This document shows positions 23,310 through 31,823 of a stretch of 49,085 bases of DNA, in pieces. The position numbers and the translations under genes are program-made. Numbering within the stretch: the first letter of the stretch is position 1; each line of letters begins with the position of its first letter. A model generated the notes under the pieces. That model ran no database searches and was not told where the DNA came from. It worked only from the letters and a program-made list of their open reading frames with translations. The DNA is from an uncultured beta proteobacterium (GTDB lineage Bacteria > Pseudomonadota > Gammaproteobacteria > Burkholderiales > Burkholderiaceae_C), in the NCBI GenBank assembly GCA_903886275.1, contig CAISLN010000027.1:1-49085 (forward strand), in the 5' to 3' direction.

Positions 23310-25991
23310 TTAGCGCTTGAGCAGGGCCTTGATCGCATTTTGCAGGCGGCGCGCTTCCTCTGCGCCAAAGTTGGAACTCAACACCAAGGCAGCGTCATGG
23401 CCCCAGGTTTGCACGGGTGCCGGGTCGTTGCGGCGTGTCAGCAATTGCAGCTGCAATGCACGGCGCGCATTCAGGTGTTCGGCCGGTGTCGGCACTTCCG
23501 CAGCCATTTCCATACGCAGCAGGGCTTCGGCGGGGCTGGCACTCTTGGAGTCCACCTTGAGCGATCCACCCAGCGCCTGTTGCCAAGCATTGCGGGTGGC
23601 CGCGTTGATGCGTGGACCGAGTTCCTGTGCACTAGGCAGCAGTGCCGCATCGCGCTTTTCCCAAGCCGTCAGCAAATTGGTCAAGGCCTCACCATGGGCC
23701 TGCGCAGCCAGCTTCTTCAGGGCAAACTGCGCATGCTCCAGTGCTTCGCGCTGCGCCCTGAAGGCGGCGTCACCCAGACGCGGCGTGTCTTGCCATGCGC
23801 CTGCACGGGGACGGTCATCCCCACGCGCATTGAAATCCGATTTACCGTCACGTCCGCCGCCGCGTGGTGCTTCCTTGCGGTCATTCCACTTGCCAGCGCG
23901 GCCTGCGGGCAGCGCCGGAGCTTCTTTCTTCATGCCAGGGCGGTCATCACCGCGCACGGCGATCACAGGTTTGGGCTTCGCAACGACTGCTGCGACAGGC
24001 TCTGCATCGACAGCCGCTTCACCGTCGGCCGCAGAGGCCTGCTCGGCGGCCTCTGCGCCGTCCACGGCATCAGCAGCAACTGGCACAACGGCCTTTGCCG
24101 CATCTTCCTGTGCACCAGCGTCCTTGACCTGCGCCTGGGCTTGGGCCTGCCCGCTCAGAGCAGCTTCTAGTCCGGCCACAGCGGAGCGGATGGCTTGCGC
24201 GTCACCCGCCGCATTCGCTACTTCCAGGGCCTTGGCCGCATCCAGCACGGAGCGGTCGTGGTCGTTCAGACTGGTCTGCGCCTTTTCGCGTTCAACGGTC
24301 TTGCGGTTAAAGGCATCGTCAATCGGCTTGCGAAAGGCATCCCAGAGCTTTTGCTCCTGGCGACGGTCCATGGGCACGGTATGGGCCTCGGCCTGCCAGC
24401 GCTGCTGCAGCGCCTTGACCGCGTCCACACGCAACACCGGCACGGCACCCAATACCTTGGCCTCCTCAATCATGGCTTGGCGGGCCAGCAGGCTTTGGGC
24501 CTGCAAGGCTTCCAGCGGTGCGGCAGCGTTGCCAATGGCCTGCTTCCACAAAGGTTGCAGTTCGGCAAATACCTTTTCGCCCACATGGCCGCCATCGCGC
24601 CAACGGTCGCCAAACTGATGCAGGATGCGGCTAAAGCCTTTCCAGTCATTGTCCAGCGCAGTGCGGTTGGACTCGGCCCAGCTATTGATCTCGGCAATCA
24701 GTGCCAGGCGCTGTGCCTTGTTGTCTGCGGCCTCGGCCTTGACCTTTTCAAGCCAGGCCTCCACCACCTTGTGCGCCTCATTGCAGGCTTCGTCAAAACG
24801 CTTCCACAGGGCATGGTTGGGAACGCCACCTTGATCGGTTTGCTTCCACTGTTCACGCAGGGTACGCAGGTTTTCCTGCATCTTGCGTCCGCCAATGGCC
24901 TGGCCTTCGGGGCGCTTGAGCAAGCCCTCCGCCTTGGCCACCAACTCTTCGCGCAGTTGGTCGGCGCGCCAGCGCTGCCAGCCTTCGAGCTCGCCTGCTG
25001 CTGCCAATGCCGCATGGGCCTGGTTTTCCAGCGTGGCGTCTATCAGTTTGCCAAATTCCTTGAGGGCTTGGCGCAGTGCAGCGGCGGCGCCGGCACTGGC
25101 CTTGCCATGGCCTTCGCCGACTTCGGCCTCCAGTTTGCCAAGGGCTTCTTTCACGGCGCCTGAGGCAGCAGCACGTACTTCCGGGTCTACCTGCGGTTTT
25201 GCGGGTCTCGCAACAACCTCAGCCGGCACACCACGGGCGGCGCGCAACTCATCGGCCCACACCGGAACCGGGGGCAGCGCTGCACTGGTATCTGCAGAGG
25301 CAGCTAAGGCTTGGGCGACGGCGCCCTGGAAGGCATCCCACACCACGAGCAACTGGGCGCGTGAGGCATCCAGAAGGGGCGGGAATTTGAGGTCCACACT
25401 GGGCCAGCCAATGTGCGAGACCAAGCCCGTGGCCTGCGCTTGCCAATGTTCTACGTCAGCACGCAGGCTTTCCAATGCCTGCTCGGCGTCTTTCCAGGGC
25501 TTAGTGGACAGTACTTCGATGCGCTGCGCCAACAAAACGGCCGCTTCGCGCTGCACCTGCACCTGATGCTGCAAATCTTCAATGCTGCGCACCCGCTCAG
25601 CCAGCTCCAGCTTCAAGGTAGCCAGAGGCTCCTTACTCAGTGGCGCGCCGGCCTTTGCCGCATCGCGTTGCCATGCCAGCGCATCGGCGATATTGAGCTT
25701 GGTCACCGCCAGCAGGGCTTGGGCCTTGGCGGCCCACTCAGCGCCCAGGGCTTCCTGGCCTTTGGAGCGCCGGATCTCGTCCAAGCGCTCGCGCACCAAC
25801 TTGGCGGCGCCCTTGTCTTTGACGCTGAGTTCTTTGAAGACCTCAGCCAATTCGTCAGGAGCCGGCTTTGCGGCCAGCCAATCGCGAACCCGAGCAGCCC
25901 GCTCCCCTGCAGTTGGCGCGGAAAAGGCACCCTTGGTCAATGCGTCCAATTGGGAAATGTCGATGTGTTTAGCGGAATGAGTTGACGTCAC
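23310..25991 (-). CDS. DUF349-repeat protein
   Basis: An 893-residue protein starting at GTG 25991; there is no better start. It is alpha-helical and built of DUF349-like repeats between about residues 280 and 590 (for example NLRTLREQWKQTDQGGVPNHALWKRFDEA, quoted only in part: REQWKQTDQGG and LWKRFDEACNEAH). A low-complexity Ala/Glu/Asp-rich part follows near 610-690 and a charged segment near 700-760 (RGDDRPG occurs twice). The C-terminal 130 residues are again helical. DUF349 proteins are common in Burkholderiales and their role is not settled. It is transcribed leftward, its stop about 80 bases before the GAF/HD-GYP start, so the two could be co-transcribed. Confidence 0.85.
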   Translation of the reverse strand: MTSTHSAKHIDISQLDALTKGAFSAPTAGERAARVRDWLAAKPAPDELAEVFKELSVKDKGAAKLVRERLDEIRRSKGQEALGAEWAAKAQALLAVTKLNIADALAWQRDAAKAGAPLSKEPLATLKLELAERVRSIEDLQHQVQVQREAAVLLAQRIEVLSTKPWKDAEQALESLRADVEHWQAQATGLVSHIGWPSVDLKFPPLLDASRAQLLVVWDAFQGAVAQALAASADTSAALPPVPVWADELRAARGVPAEVVARPAKPQVDPEVRAAASGAVKEALGKLEAEVGEGHGKASAGAAAALRQALKEFGKLIDATLENQAHAALAAAGELEGWQRWRADQLREELVAKAEGLLKRPEGQAIGGRKMQENLRTLREQWKQTDQGGVPNHALWKRFDEACNEAHKVVEAWLEKVKAEAADNKAQRLALIAEINSWAESNRTALDNDWKGFSRILHQFGDRWRDGGHVGEKVFAELQPLWKQAIGNAAAPLEALQAQSLLARQAMIEEAKVLGAVPVLRVDAVKALQQRWQAEAHTVPMDRRQEQKLWDAFRKPIDDAFNRKTVEREKAQTSLNDHDRSVLDAAKALEVANAAGDAQAIRSAVAGLEAALSGQAQAQAQVKDAGAQEDAAKAVVPVAADAVDGAEAAEQASAADGEAAVDAEPVAAVVAKPKPVIAVRGDDRPGMKKEAPALPAGRAGKWNDRKEAPRGGGRDGKSDFNARGDDRPRAGAWQDTPRLGDAAFRAQREALEHAQFALKKLAAQAHGEALTNLLTAWEKRDAALLPSAQELGPRINAATRNAWQQALGGSLKVDSKSASPAEALLRMEMAAEVPTPAEHLNARRALQLQLLTRRNDPAPVQTWGHDAALVLSSNFGAEEARRLQNAIKALLKR

Positions 25992-26099
25992 AGTAGGCTC
26001 AGGTCGAGGTAGTAAGAGGAATAGCCTGCTATTTTCGCCGCTAAATCAGTGCTTTCTTTGCTTTTTGCATTGGCGTCGCAAACAAGTAGCCAAAAGAAA

Positions 26100-26133
26100 G
26101 CCCGGATTCCTGCATTTCTGCCGCAATCCGGGC
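26100..26133. repeat. Perfect 9-base inverted repeat in the intergenic stretch
   Basis: GCCCGGATT (26100-26108) and AATCCGGGC (26125-26133) pair perfectly around 16 bases. No U run follows, so it is not an obvious terminator. The 700 bases between 25991 and 26693 otherwise hold this repeat, one possible 56-codon frame at 26285-26455, and the promoter at 26472-26501. Confidence 0.6.
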
Positions 26134-26284
26134 CCGGTGATGGACGAGCTGTCCTGTGTCACCCATTTTCGCCACCCCAAGAGATTGACGTCTCAAGGCA
26201 GACCAGAGGCAAACGATTGCCTCAAAAAATGTCGGGACCGCTTTATCAAATGCCCATACAGCACAGACTGGCTACTGCCGACAC

Positions 26285-26455
26285 ATGCCTGCTTACACAG
26301 ACTTAGTGAGCTTAAATGACGTCGTGCCCAATGGAAAGCGCATATTTTTTATGGGGACACAACAACCGATTGGGAAATTTCAATCAGATTTGGATGCAGC
26401 TGCAAGCCTTGCATTTACCCAGTTCACCAATAAAATAAAGCCATTAAGCATATAA
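26285..26455 (+). CDS. Possible 56-residue small ORF
   Basis: ATG 26285 to TAA 26455. The residues (VVPNGKRIFFMGTQQPIGKF, then a helical DLDAAASLAFTQFTNKI) look protein-like and the frame is longer than expected for AT-rich spacer, but there is no ribosome site and I do not recognise it. It may be real, a remnant, or chance. Confidence 0.25.
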   Translation: MPAYTDLVSLNDVVPNGKRIFFMGTQQPIGKFQSDLDAAASLAFTQFTNKIKPLSI

Positions 26456-26471
26456 AACGGCATTGATATGG

Positions 26472-26501
26472 TTGACTAGTTATATCGCATCCCCCTAGAA
26501 T
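26472..26501 (+). promoter_or_regulatory. Predicted sigma70 promoter for the lytic transglycosylase
   Basis: TTGACT (26472-26477) and TAGAAT (26496-26501) with an 18-base spacer. A perfect hairpin AATCCCTG/CAGGGATT (26507-26514 and 26522-26529) would lie at the 5' end of the transcript, leaving a leader of about 185 bases before the ATG. Confidence 0.55.
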
Positions 26502-26692
26502 CCGCGAATCCCTGAAACATACAGGGATTACCCGCACCCGCCTGCCGAACCCGGCATATTCAAATCGCTGCACATGTCTAGATGACGCCGCAGGATATTG
26601 ACAGCGTACCAACCCAAACGTGGTACCCGCCTCTTGTTCCTGCGATTCTGCTGGAGCGGATGGAACGGGCTCCCGCTTAAGAAGGAAAAGCT

Positions 26693-27502
26693 ATGACAGC
26701 GACCGAAAAATTCACCCGTGGGCTTCGCGTATTCGTGAGCGACATTGCCCAAGGCTTTTTTGAAATCACACACAACGGTTTCGCCCTTCTGGGCCTAGCA
26801 GTGATGTTTGCCACGATTACCTTGGCAGCCCGACCCGAGCTTCGCGATGCCGGCGAAACCCAGTTGATCTCCTGGTTGCAAGACCGCCAAATCGCCATTA
26901 ACGGTTTTGTCAGCAACCCCGACGCGGTTGAACGCGCCACCGCAGCCGACCCAAAGAGCCTGCCCAAGCAGCAAGCTGCGGTTACCTACTGGCTCAGCCG
27001 CAAGTACAGCATTGCACCAGAACCACTGAGCGCGCTGGTAGCAGAAGCCTATGAAACCGGAGCAAAGACTAAGCTGGACCCCACCCTCATCCTGGCCATC
27101 ATGGCAGTGGAATCGGGCTTCAATCCGTTTGCCCAGAGCAATGTGGGCGCACAGGGTTTGATGCAGGTTATGACCAAGGTCCATAGCGAAAAGTATGAAA
27201 ACTTCGGCGGCAAATTTGCGGCCTTTGATCCGCTGACCAATCTGCGTGTGGGCGTAAAGGTACTGCAGGAATGCATCACCCGGGCCGGCTCTCTGGAGGG
27301 TGGACTCAAATTCTATGTAGGAGCCGCCAAGATGGAGGACGATAACGGTTACGCAGCCAAGGTGATGGCCGAACACAGCCGCCTGCAACAGGTGGCGGCG
27401 GGGCGTTCAGTTCCCACCCTGAGTCCACAAACAATTCCGGTCAAAGCGCCTGCAACAGAAAAGCCAACAACCGAGACGGTTGCCAGCCTGGCCAGCTCTT
27501 GA
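26693..27502 (+). CDS. Membrane-anchored lytic transglycosylase (SLT domain)
   Basis: A 269-residue protein from ATG 26693 with an AAGGAAAA site. One membrane helix lies at about 28-45 (GFALLGLAVMFATITLA). The SLT domain follows: LILAIMAVESGFNPFAQSN with the catalytic Glu140, GAQGLMQVM, and NLRVGVKVLQECITR. The end is a Pro/Thr/Ala-rich tail. It should cleave peptidoglycan glycan strands from the periplasmic side while anchored in the inner membrane. In MltC/MltE-like enzymes later GLM and AYN motifs shape the groove; here the AYN position is replaced by FYVGAAK. It has its own predicted promoter and is followed closely by the glyA riboswitch. Confidence 0.88.
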   Translation: MTATEKFTRGLRVFVSDIAQGFFEITHNGFALLGLAVMFATITLAARPELRDAGETQLISWLQDRQIAINGFVSNPDAVERATAADPKSLPKQQAAVTYWLSRKYSIAPEPLSALVAEAYETGAKTKLDPTLILAIMAVESGFNPFAQSNVGAQGLMQVMTKVHSEKYENFGGKFAAFDPLTNLRVGVKVLQECITRAGSLEGGLKFYVGAAKMEDDNGYAAKVMAEHSRLQQVAAGRSVPTLSPQTIPVKAPATEKPTTETVASLASS

Positions 27503-27523
27503 TCGCGGTCAGTTAAACTCTCG

Positions 27524-27645
27524 ATGCACGCGACTGGCGATAAGCCCCGGACGAAAAGTCGGCGGGGTTGATGTGGGACACCACAGGGGAGCGTTGCCGC
27601 ACGATGGTCATAAGTCGTGCGATCAGCCGTTCGCCTGGGCAGCCC
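27524..27645 (+). ncRNA. ZTP (pfl) riboswitch upstream of glyA
   Basis: The leader holds the conserved parts of the ZTP/ZMP riboswitch: CGCGACTGGCGA (27529-27540), GTGGGACACCACAGGGGAGC, and the 3' part CGTTCGCCTGGGCAGC ending near 27643. A variable stem GCACGA/TCGTGC lies between them. This RNA binds ZMP/ZTP, which build up when 10-formyl-THF is low, and turns on folate one-carbon genes; glyA is a known target in betaproteobacteria. A short CCTGTG/CACAGG stem (27644-27649 and 27664-27669) after the aptamer may be part of the expression platform. Confidence 0.93.
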
Positions 27646-27690
27646 TGTGTTCCCTCAACCTTCACAGGCCCAATGTCTTTAAGGACTGCC

Positions 27691-28935
27691 GTGTACGACC
27701 GCAATATTCTCGTTGAACAAACCGACCCCGAACTGTGGAAAGCCATACTGGCCGAAAACGCACGCCAGGAACACCACATTGAGCTGATCGCCAGCGAAAA
27801 CTACGCATCCCCCGCCGTGATGGCCGCACAGGGTAGCCAGCTAACCAACAAGTATGCTGAAGGCTACCCCGGTCGCCGTTACTACGGTGGTTGTGAATAT
27901 GTCGATGTGGCAGAGCAACTAGCCCTGGACCGCGTCAAACAGCTGTTTGGTGCAGACAGTGCCAACGTGCAGGCCCACTGCGGCGCCTCTGCCAACGAAG
28001 CCGTTTTTCTGGCCTTTTTGAAGCCCGGCGACACCATCATGGGCATGAGCCTGGCCGAAGGCGGCCACCTCACCCACGGTATGCATCTCAATATGAGCGG
28101 CAAGTGGTTCAACGTGGTGAGTTACGGCTTGGATGCAAACGAAACCATTGATTACGACGCCATGGAGCGCAAGGCGCACGAGTCCAAGCCAAAGATGATC
28201 ATCGCCGGTGCTTCCGCCTACAGCCTGCACATAGACTTTGAGCGCTTTGCCAAAGTGGCCAAAGACGTAGGCGCTATCTTCATGGTGGACATGGCGCATT
28301 ACGCTGGCCTGATCGCCGCAGGCGTCTACCCCAACCCGGTGCCGCATGCCGACGTCGTAACTTCCACCACCCACAAAAGCCTGCGCGGACCGCGCGGAGG
28401 CATCATATTGATGAAGGCCGAACACGAGAAGGCCATCAACAGCGCCATCTTCCCCGGATTGCAAGGCGGCCCGCTGATGCATGTTATTGCGGCCAAGGCC
28501 GTGGCCTTTAAAGAGGCACTGGAGCCTGGCTTCAAGGTCTACCAACAACAGGTATTGAAAAATGCCCAGATCGTGGCGGAAACACTGACACAGCGAGGCC
28601 TGCGCATTGTCAGCGGAGGCACCCAGAGCCATGTAATGCTAGTGGATTTGCGCTCCAAAGGCATTACCGGCAAAGAAGCTGAGGCCGTGCTCGGGAGCGC
28701 CCATATGACCATCAACAAGAACGCCATCCCGAACGACCCGGAAAAGCCCATGGTCACCAGCGGCGTGCGCATTGGTACACCTGCCATGACCACGCGCGGA
28801 TTCAAGGACGAGGAAGCCCGCCTGACCGCCAACCTGGTAGCCGATGTGCTGGACAATCCGCGTGATGCCGCCAACATCGAAGCGGTGCGCGCCAGGGTGC
28901 ATGCACTGACATCGCGCTTCCCTGTCTACAAGTAG
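27691..28935 (+). CDS. glyA: Serine hydroxymethyltransferase
   Basis: 414 residues from GTG 27691, which has an AAGGA site five bases upstream and gives the family start [16 protein letters not shown]; an ATG at 27673 would add six residues. It has [34 protein letters not shown], the PLP-binding Lys in [14 protein letters not shown], and [13 protein letters not shown]. It converts serine and THF to glycine and 5,10-methylene-THF. The gene is controlled by the ZTP riboswitch directly before it, so it should rise when formyl-THF runs short. nrdR follows 90 bases later, as in many betaproteobacteria. Confidence 0.98.
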   Translation: MYDRNILVEQTDPELWKAILAENARQEHHIELIASENYASPAVMAAQGSQLTNKYAEGYPGRRYYGGCEYVDVAEQLALDRVKQLFGADSANVQAHCGASANEAVFLAFLKPGDTIMGMSLAEGGHLTHGMHLNMSGKWFNVVSYGLDANETIDYDAMERKAHESKPKMIIAGASAYSLHIDFERFAKVAKDVGAIFMVDMAHYAGLIAAGVYPNPVPHADVVTSTTHKSLRGPRGGIILMKAEHEKAINSAIFPGLQGGPLMHVIAAKAVAFKEALEPGFKVYQQQVLKNAQIVAETLTQRGLRIVSGGTQSHVMLVDLRSKGITGKEAEAVLGSAHMTINKNAIPNDPEKPMVTSGVRIGTPAMTTRGFKDEEARLTANLVADVLDNPRDAANIEAVRARVHALTSRFPVYK

Positions 28936-28972
28936 AGAATGGCCCCAAGGCTTAGCGCATCGCGCCTTCACT

Positions 28973-28989
28973 GCCCCCCGGGTGGGGGC
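28973..28989 (+). other. GC-rich hairpin between glyA and nrdR
   Basis: GCCCCC and GGGGGC (28973-28978, 28984-28989) with a five-base loop. There is no U run, so it is probably a processing or pausing hairpin, or chance in GC-rich DNA. Confidence 0.3.
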
Positions 28990-29024
28990 GCGCTTACTCA
29001 AGTGCGCCAAACGCTGCGCACAAG

Positions 29025-29474
29025 ATGAAGTGCCCGTTCTGCAGTAACCAAGACACACAGGTCGTTGAAACTCGTGTGTCTGAGGATGGGGACTTCATTC
29101 GCAGGCGCCGCCAGTGCAGCTCCTGCGAGAAGCGTTTCACCACCTACGAGCGGCCAGACGTCAACTTTCCGTCCATCGTCAAGAAGGACGGTCGGCGCAT
29201 CGAATTCGAACGCGGAAAACTGATTGCGTCCATGAAGCTGGCCCTGCGCAAGCGCCCAGTCAGCACCGAGCAAGTAGATGCCGCCATCGAACGGATAGAA
29301 GAAAAGCTGCTCAATCTGGGCCTGCGCGAGGTGCAGTCCACACGCATTGGCGAATTGGTGATGCGCGAACTCAAAAAACTGGACAAGGTTGCCTATGTGC
29401 GCTTTGCCAGCGTGTACCGCAACTTTGAGGATATTGACGAGTTCCGGACACTGGTAGACGAGGTCAACCGTTAA
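29025..29474 (+). CDS. nrdR: Transcriptional repressor NrdR
   Basis: A 149-residue protein, the normal NrdR length. The zinc ribbon has C3, C6, C31 and C34 (MKCPFC and [14 protein letters not shown]). The ATP-cone follows ([20 protein letters not shown]). NrdR represses ribonucleotide reductase genes when dATP is bound. It follows glyA and stops two bases before the 3' end of the convergent pseudopilin gene, without an obvious terminator between them. Confidence 0.97.
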   Translation: MKCPFCSNQDTQVVETRVSEDGDFIRRRRQCSSCEKRFTTYERPDVNFPSIVKKDGRRIEFERGKLIASMKLALRKRPVSTEQVDAAIERIEEKLLNLGLREVQSTRIGELVMRELKKLDKVAYVRFASVYRNFEDIDEFRTLVDEVNR

Positions 29475-29475
29475 C

Positions 29476-30027
29476 TCAGTTGCAACTCGGAAGAACGATT
29501 TTCTCCACCCGGGGTGTGCCGGATTTGTCGACAAGAATCCTAAAACCTTCTGTTGAAGCCAGTGACGGTGCACAAATGTAGAAAGAGCCCGCTTGGAAAT
29601 TATTGGCAACCATCTTGGCCCTGCCAAAGGAAGTAAAAGACGTATAGTCCTTTACCGGGGTATTGCCCCACATACGTATGTAGTTGTGCACGGGTGCCTC
29701 CCGGTACAGGATCGTTTCATCCGCATCCACTTGTACATTGTGATTCGGATCAAAGAAGATGATCCAGCCCTGAGCCCAATCCCCTTCCTTGGTGCAGTCA
29801 CGCCCATCGCCTGATTTACAAATCACCACATAAGAGTTGCGTCGAATGGCCTCATTGCGCGTCAGGTGCAGGCCAGACGCCATTGCCGACATGGCAGCGC
29901 GCAAACGCATGGATGTAAGCACTTTTGAGAATTCCGGCACGGCCAGCGCCGTGATGCCGGAAGCAATGGAAAGAGTCATCAATATCTCTGCCAGAGTGTG
30001 CCCACACTGACGATTGGAAGTGCGCAT
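29476..30027 (-). CDS. FimT/GspH-like minor pseudopilin
   Basis: A 183-residue protein from ATG 30027. The short leader MRTSNRQCG is followed by HTLAEILMTLSIASGITALA, the type IV pilin N-terminal helix with Glu at +5. The +1 residue after the cleaved Gly is His where most have Phe. The middle (SAMASGLHLTRNEAIRRN, then VICKSGDGRDCTKEGDW and FFDPNHNVQVDADE) is typical of FimT/FimU/GspH proteins. These minor pilins prime assembly or bind DNA in type IV pili. It faces away from the main pilin operon across 327 bases, and convergently abuts nrdR. Confidence 0.88.
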   Translation of the reverse strand: MRTSNRQCGHTLAEILMTLSIASGITALAVPEFSKVLTSMRLRAAMSAMASGLHLTRNEAIRRNSYVVICKSGDGRDCTKEGDWAQGWIIFFDPNHNVQVDADETILYREAPVHNYIRMWGNTPVKDYTSFTSFGRAKMVANNFQAGSFYICAPSLASTEGFRILVDKSGTPRVEKIVLPSCN

Positions 30028-30285
30028 ACATGCCTTGTCTCACCCACTATGGGGCGTTGTTTGGTCAATTTTTCGGGTAGGGAGCTTGCGACTTGGGCTA
30101 GGTGTCGCTTGGAGTTGGAACTGCCCCTTGCCGGTGTAGGGACTTGCAAAGTCTAGTGACTTGGCGTGTGAAATCCAAGCGCTATTTTGTTGCGTCGCGC
30201 GGATGCAGTGCACGCAGGAGAAGCCTCGCGCAAAAACCGTTTGGTTAGGCAAACCGACCCTTGGTCAATCGAATCGGGTGTCCAG

Positions 30286-30319
30286 TACGCACTTTGTATA
30301 GGATTGAACAAAGTGCGTA
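30286..30319. promoter_or_regulatory. Perfect 12-base inverted repeat before pilE
   Basis: TACGCACTTTGT (30286-30297) and ACAAAGTGCGTA (30308-30319) pair perfectly around ten bases, ending 35 bases before the pilE ATG. No U run follows. It could be an operator for a dimeric regulator or an RNA hairpin in the leader. I see no convincing sigma54 site and only weak sigma70 elements. The rest of the 30028-30354 gap holds nothing else I can name. Confidence 0.75.
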
Positions 30320-30354
30320 GATGCATTTACTTTTACAGGAACGGGAGACTCATC

Positions 30355-30828
30355 ATGCCGATGGTTAGCAAGGCCACCAACAAGCTGAACTTCGACTGCT
30401 CTGCGCGAAAAAATCGCGGATTTACGCTTATCGAGTTGATGATTACAGTGGCGATTGTCGGGATCTTGGCGGCAATTGCGTTGCCAAATTATTCGGACTA
30501 CGTCACCCAAGGGAAAATCCCCGAGGCCACTGCCGCTCTGGCCGTCAAGCGGGTCAAACTAGAACAGTACTATCAGGACAACAAGACCTACGCAAACGCG
30601 CCAGACTGTAACTCCGACACCAGCACCAGCAAATACTTCACGTTCAGTTGCTCTGTTGCTGGTACTGCCAGCGTTTATACATTGCAGGCCTTGGGTCGAG
30701 ACTCCATGGCCGGTTTCACTTTTACCCTTGACCAGGCAAATGCAAAAACGACATCTGCAGTGCCCAGTGGCTGGACATTGCCAAGCCCCAATACTTGCTG
30801 GGTGACAAAAAAGGGAGGCGTGTGCTGA
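30355..30828 (+). CDS. pilE: Type IV pilin PilE-like
   Basis: 157 residues from ATG 30355 with a GGGAG site. The leader ends ARKNRG, cleaved before [20 protein letters not shown], the classic type III signal with Phe +1 and Glu +5 (E27 of the precursor). The alpha/beta domain has [35 protein letters not shown] and the C-terminal disulphide pair (last Cys two before the stop, and [10 protein letters not shown]). PilE-like proteins here are the main or a minor subunit that heads a minor-pilin operon. The next gene's start overlaps its end. Confidence 0.9.
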   Translation: MPMVSKATNKLNFDCSARKNRGFTLIELMITVAIVGILAAIALPNYSDYVTQGKIPEATAALAVKRVKLEQYYQDNKTYANAPDCNSDTSTSKYFTFSCSVAGTASVYTLQALGRDSMAGFTFTLDQANAKTTSAVPSGWTLPSPNTCWVTKKGGVC

Positions 30829-31358
30829 AAAAGCGTCAACCAGGCGTAACCTTGATCGAAATCATGATGTCACTGATCATCATGGCCGTACTAGTTGCGG
30901 CCGGCTTGCCCAGCTTTAGTACCTTTTTGCAAAACCGCAAGGTGCGCAACGCGGCCGAGGCGATTCAAAACGGTTTGAATATCGCCAAGGCCGAGGCGGT
31001 GCGGCGCAACACGGTGGTGGTATTCAATCTGGCTGCGGGCTCCAGTTGGAGCCTTACCTGCGCCAACTGCACGGACACGCTCCCTTCCATGCCCGCATCC
31101 GAAATTTCGTCTGTTGTGTCTACCAGCCCGACCACCGTTCAGTTGAGTTTCAATGGTTTTGGGAAAGCAACCAACCTTGCTGACGGCGTCAACTCCTTGA
31201 TTGATATCGGCAACACCACTGGCACGTGTGAAACGGACGGCGGGAGCATTCGTTGCTTGCGTATTGTGGTGGCACCAGGTGGACAAATTCGAACCTGCGA
31301 TCGCCGATTGACGGTCACAAACCCGACCTCGCCACAAGCTTGTCCGGCTACACCATGA
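30822..31358 (+). CDS. GspH/FimU-like minor pilin
   Basis: 178 residues from GTG 30822, with a GGGAGG site inside pilE; a TTG at 30795 is less likely. Leader VLKKRQPG is cleaved before [20 protein letters not shown], with Glu +5. The sequence [20 protein letters not shown] and [14 protein letters not shown] matches FimU/FimT. The C-terminal part has cysteine pairs (CANC, and [10 protein letters not shown]). In the fimU-pilV-pilW-pilX-pilY1 set it helps form the priming tip complex of the pilus. It overlaps pilE by seven bases and pilV by four. Confidence 0.88.
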   Translation: MLKKRQPGVTLIEIMMSLIIMAVLVAAGLPSFSTFLQNRKVRNAAEAIQNGLNIAKAEAVRRNTVVVFNLAAGSSWSLTCANCTDTLPSMPASEISSVVSTSPTTVQLSFNGFGKATNLADGVNSLIDIGNTTGTCETDGGSIRCLRIVVAPGGQIRTCDRRLTVTNPTSPQACPATP

Positions 31359-31813
31359 AAGACTCCCCCGTATCCAGGAAAGGGCAATCCGGCGTCATGC
31401 TTCTAGAGGCATTGATCGCCATCCTGATCTTCGCCATTGGCATTCTGGGCATCGTTGGCCTCCAGGGAACCGCCATCAAGCAGGTCACCGATGCGCGCTA
31501 CCGCTCCGACGCCGCCCTACTGGCCAATCAGCTAATTGGGCAAATGTGGCTCACGGACCGCTTGTCCACCACGCTGGATAGCCAGTTCACCGCAGCCGGT
31601 ACCAGCAATGCCAAGTACACCGCCTGGAAGACCATGGTTACCAGCACCTTGCCGGTGCCAGATCCTTCTTCACAAAGCCCCACAGTGGTGGTGAACCATA
31701 CCGCTGGTGCGGTCGGCGAGGGAACGGTCACCATCACCATCTTCTGGCTCGCACCAAGCGAACCCTCCGGCACCACACCGCACCAATACGTGGCCCTGGC
31801 TCAAATCAGATAG
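31355..31813 (+). CDS. pilV: Minor pilin PilV-like
   Basis: 152 residues from ATG 31355, overlapping the previous stop by four bases (ATGA). The leader [13 protein letters not shown] is cleaved before VMLLEALIAILIFAIGILGI, with Glu +5. LEALIAILIFAIGILGIVGLQ is the usual PilV start. The rest (YRSDAALLANQLIGQMW, then a Thr/Ser-rich domain) fits PilV. It belongs to the pilus tip complex. The stop is ten bases before the PilW start. Confidence 0.9.
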   Translation: MKDSPVSRKGQSGVMLLEALIAILIFAIGILGIVGLQGTAIKQVTDARYRSDAALLANQLIGQMWLTDRLSTTLDSQFTAAGTSNAKYTAWKTMVTSTLPVPDPSSQSPTVVVNHTAGAVGEGTVTITIFWLAPSEPSGTTPHQYVALAQIR

Positions 31814-31823
31814 GGGACACGCC

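Noticed and set aside
24195..25163. Rightward 322-codon frame opposite the DUF349 gene
   Set aside because: No motif; it mirrors the Ala/Leu-rich codons of the leftward gene.
28973..28989. Intrinsic terminator after glyA
   Set aside because: A good stem but no U run; nrdR follows closely in the same direction.
30110..30130. Sigma54 promoter before pilE
   Set aside because: TGGAAC and CTTGCC are present, but the spacing between the GG and GC elements is one base too long.
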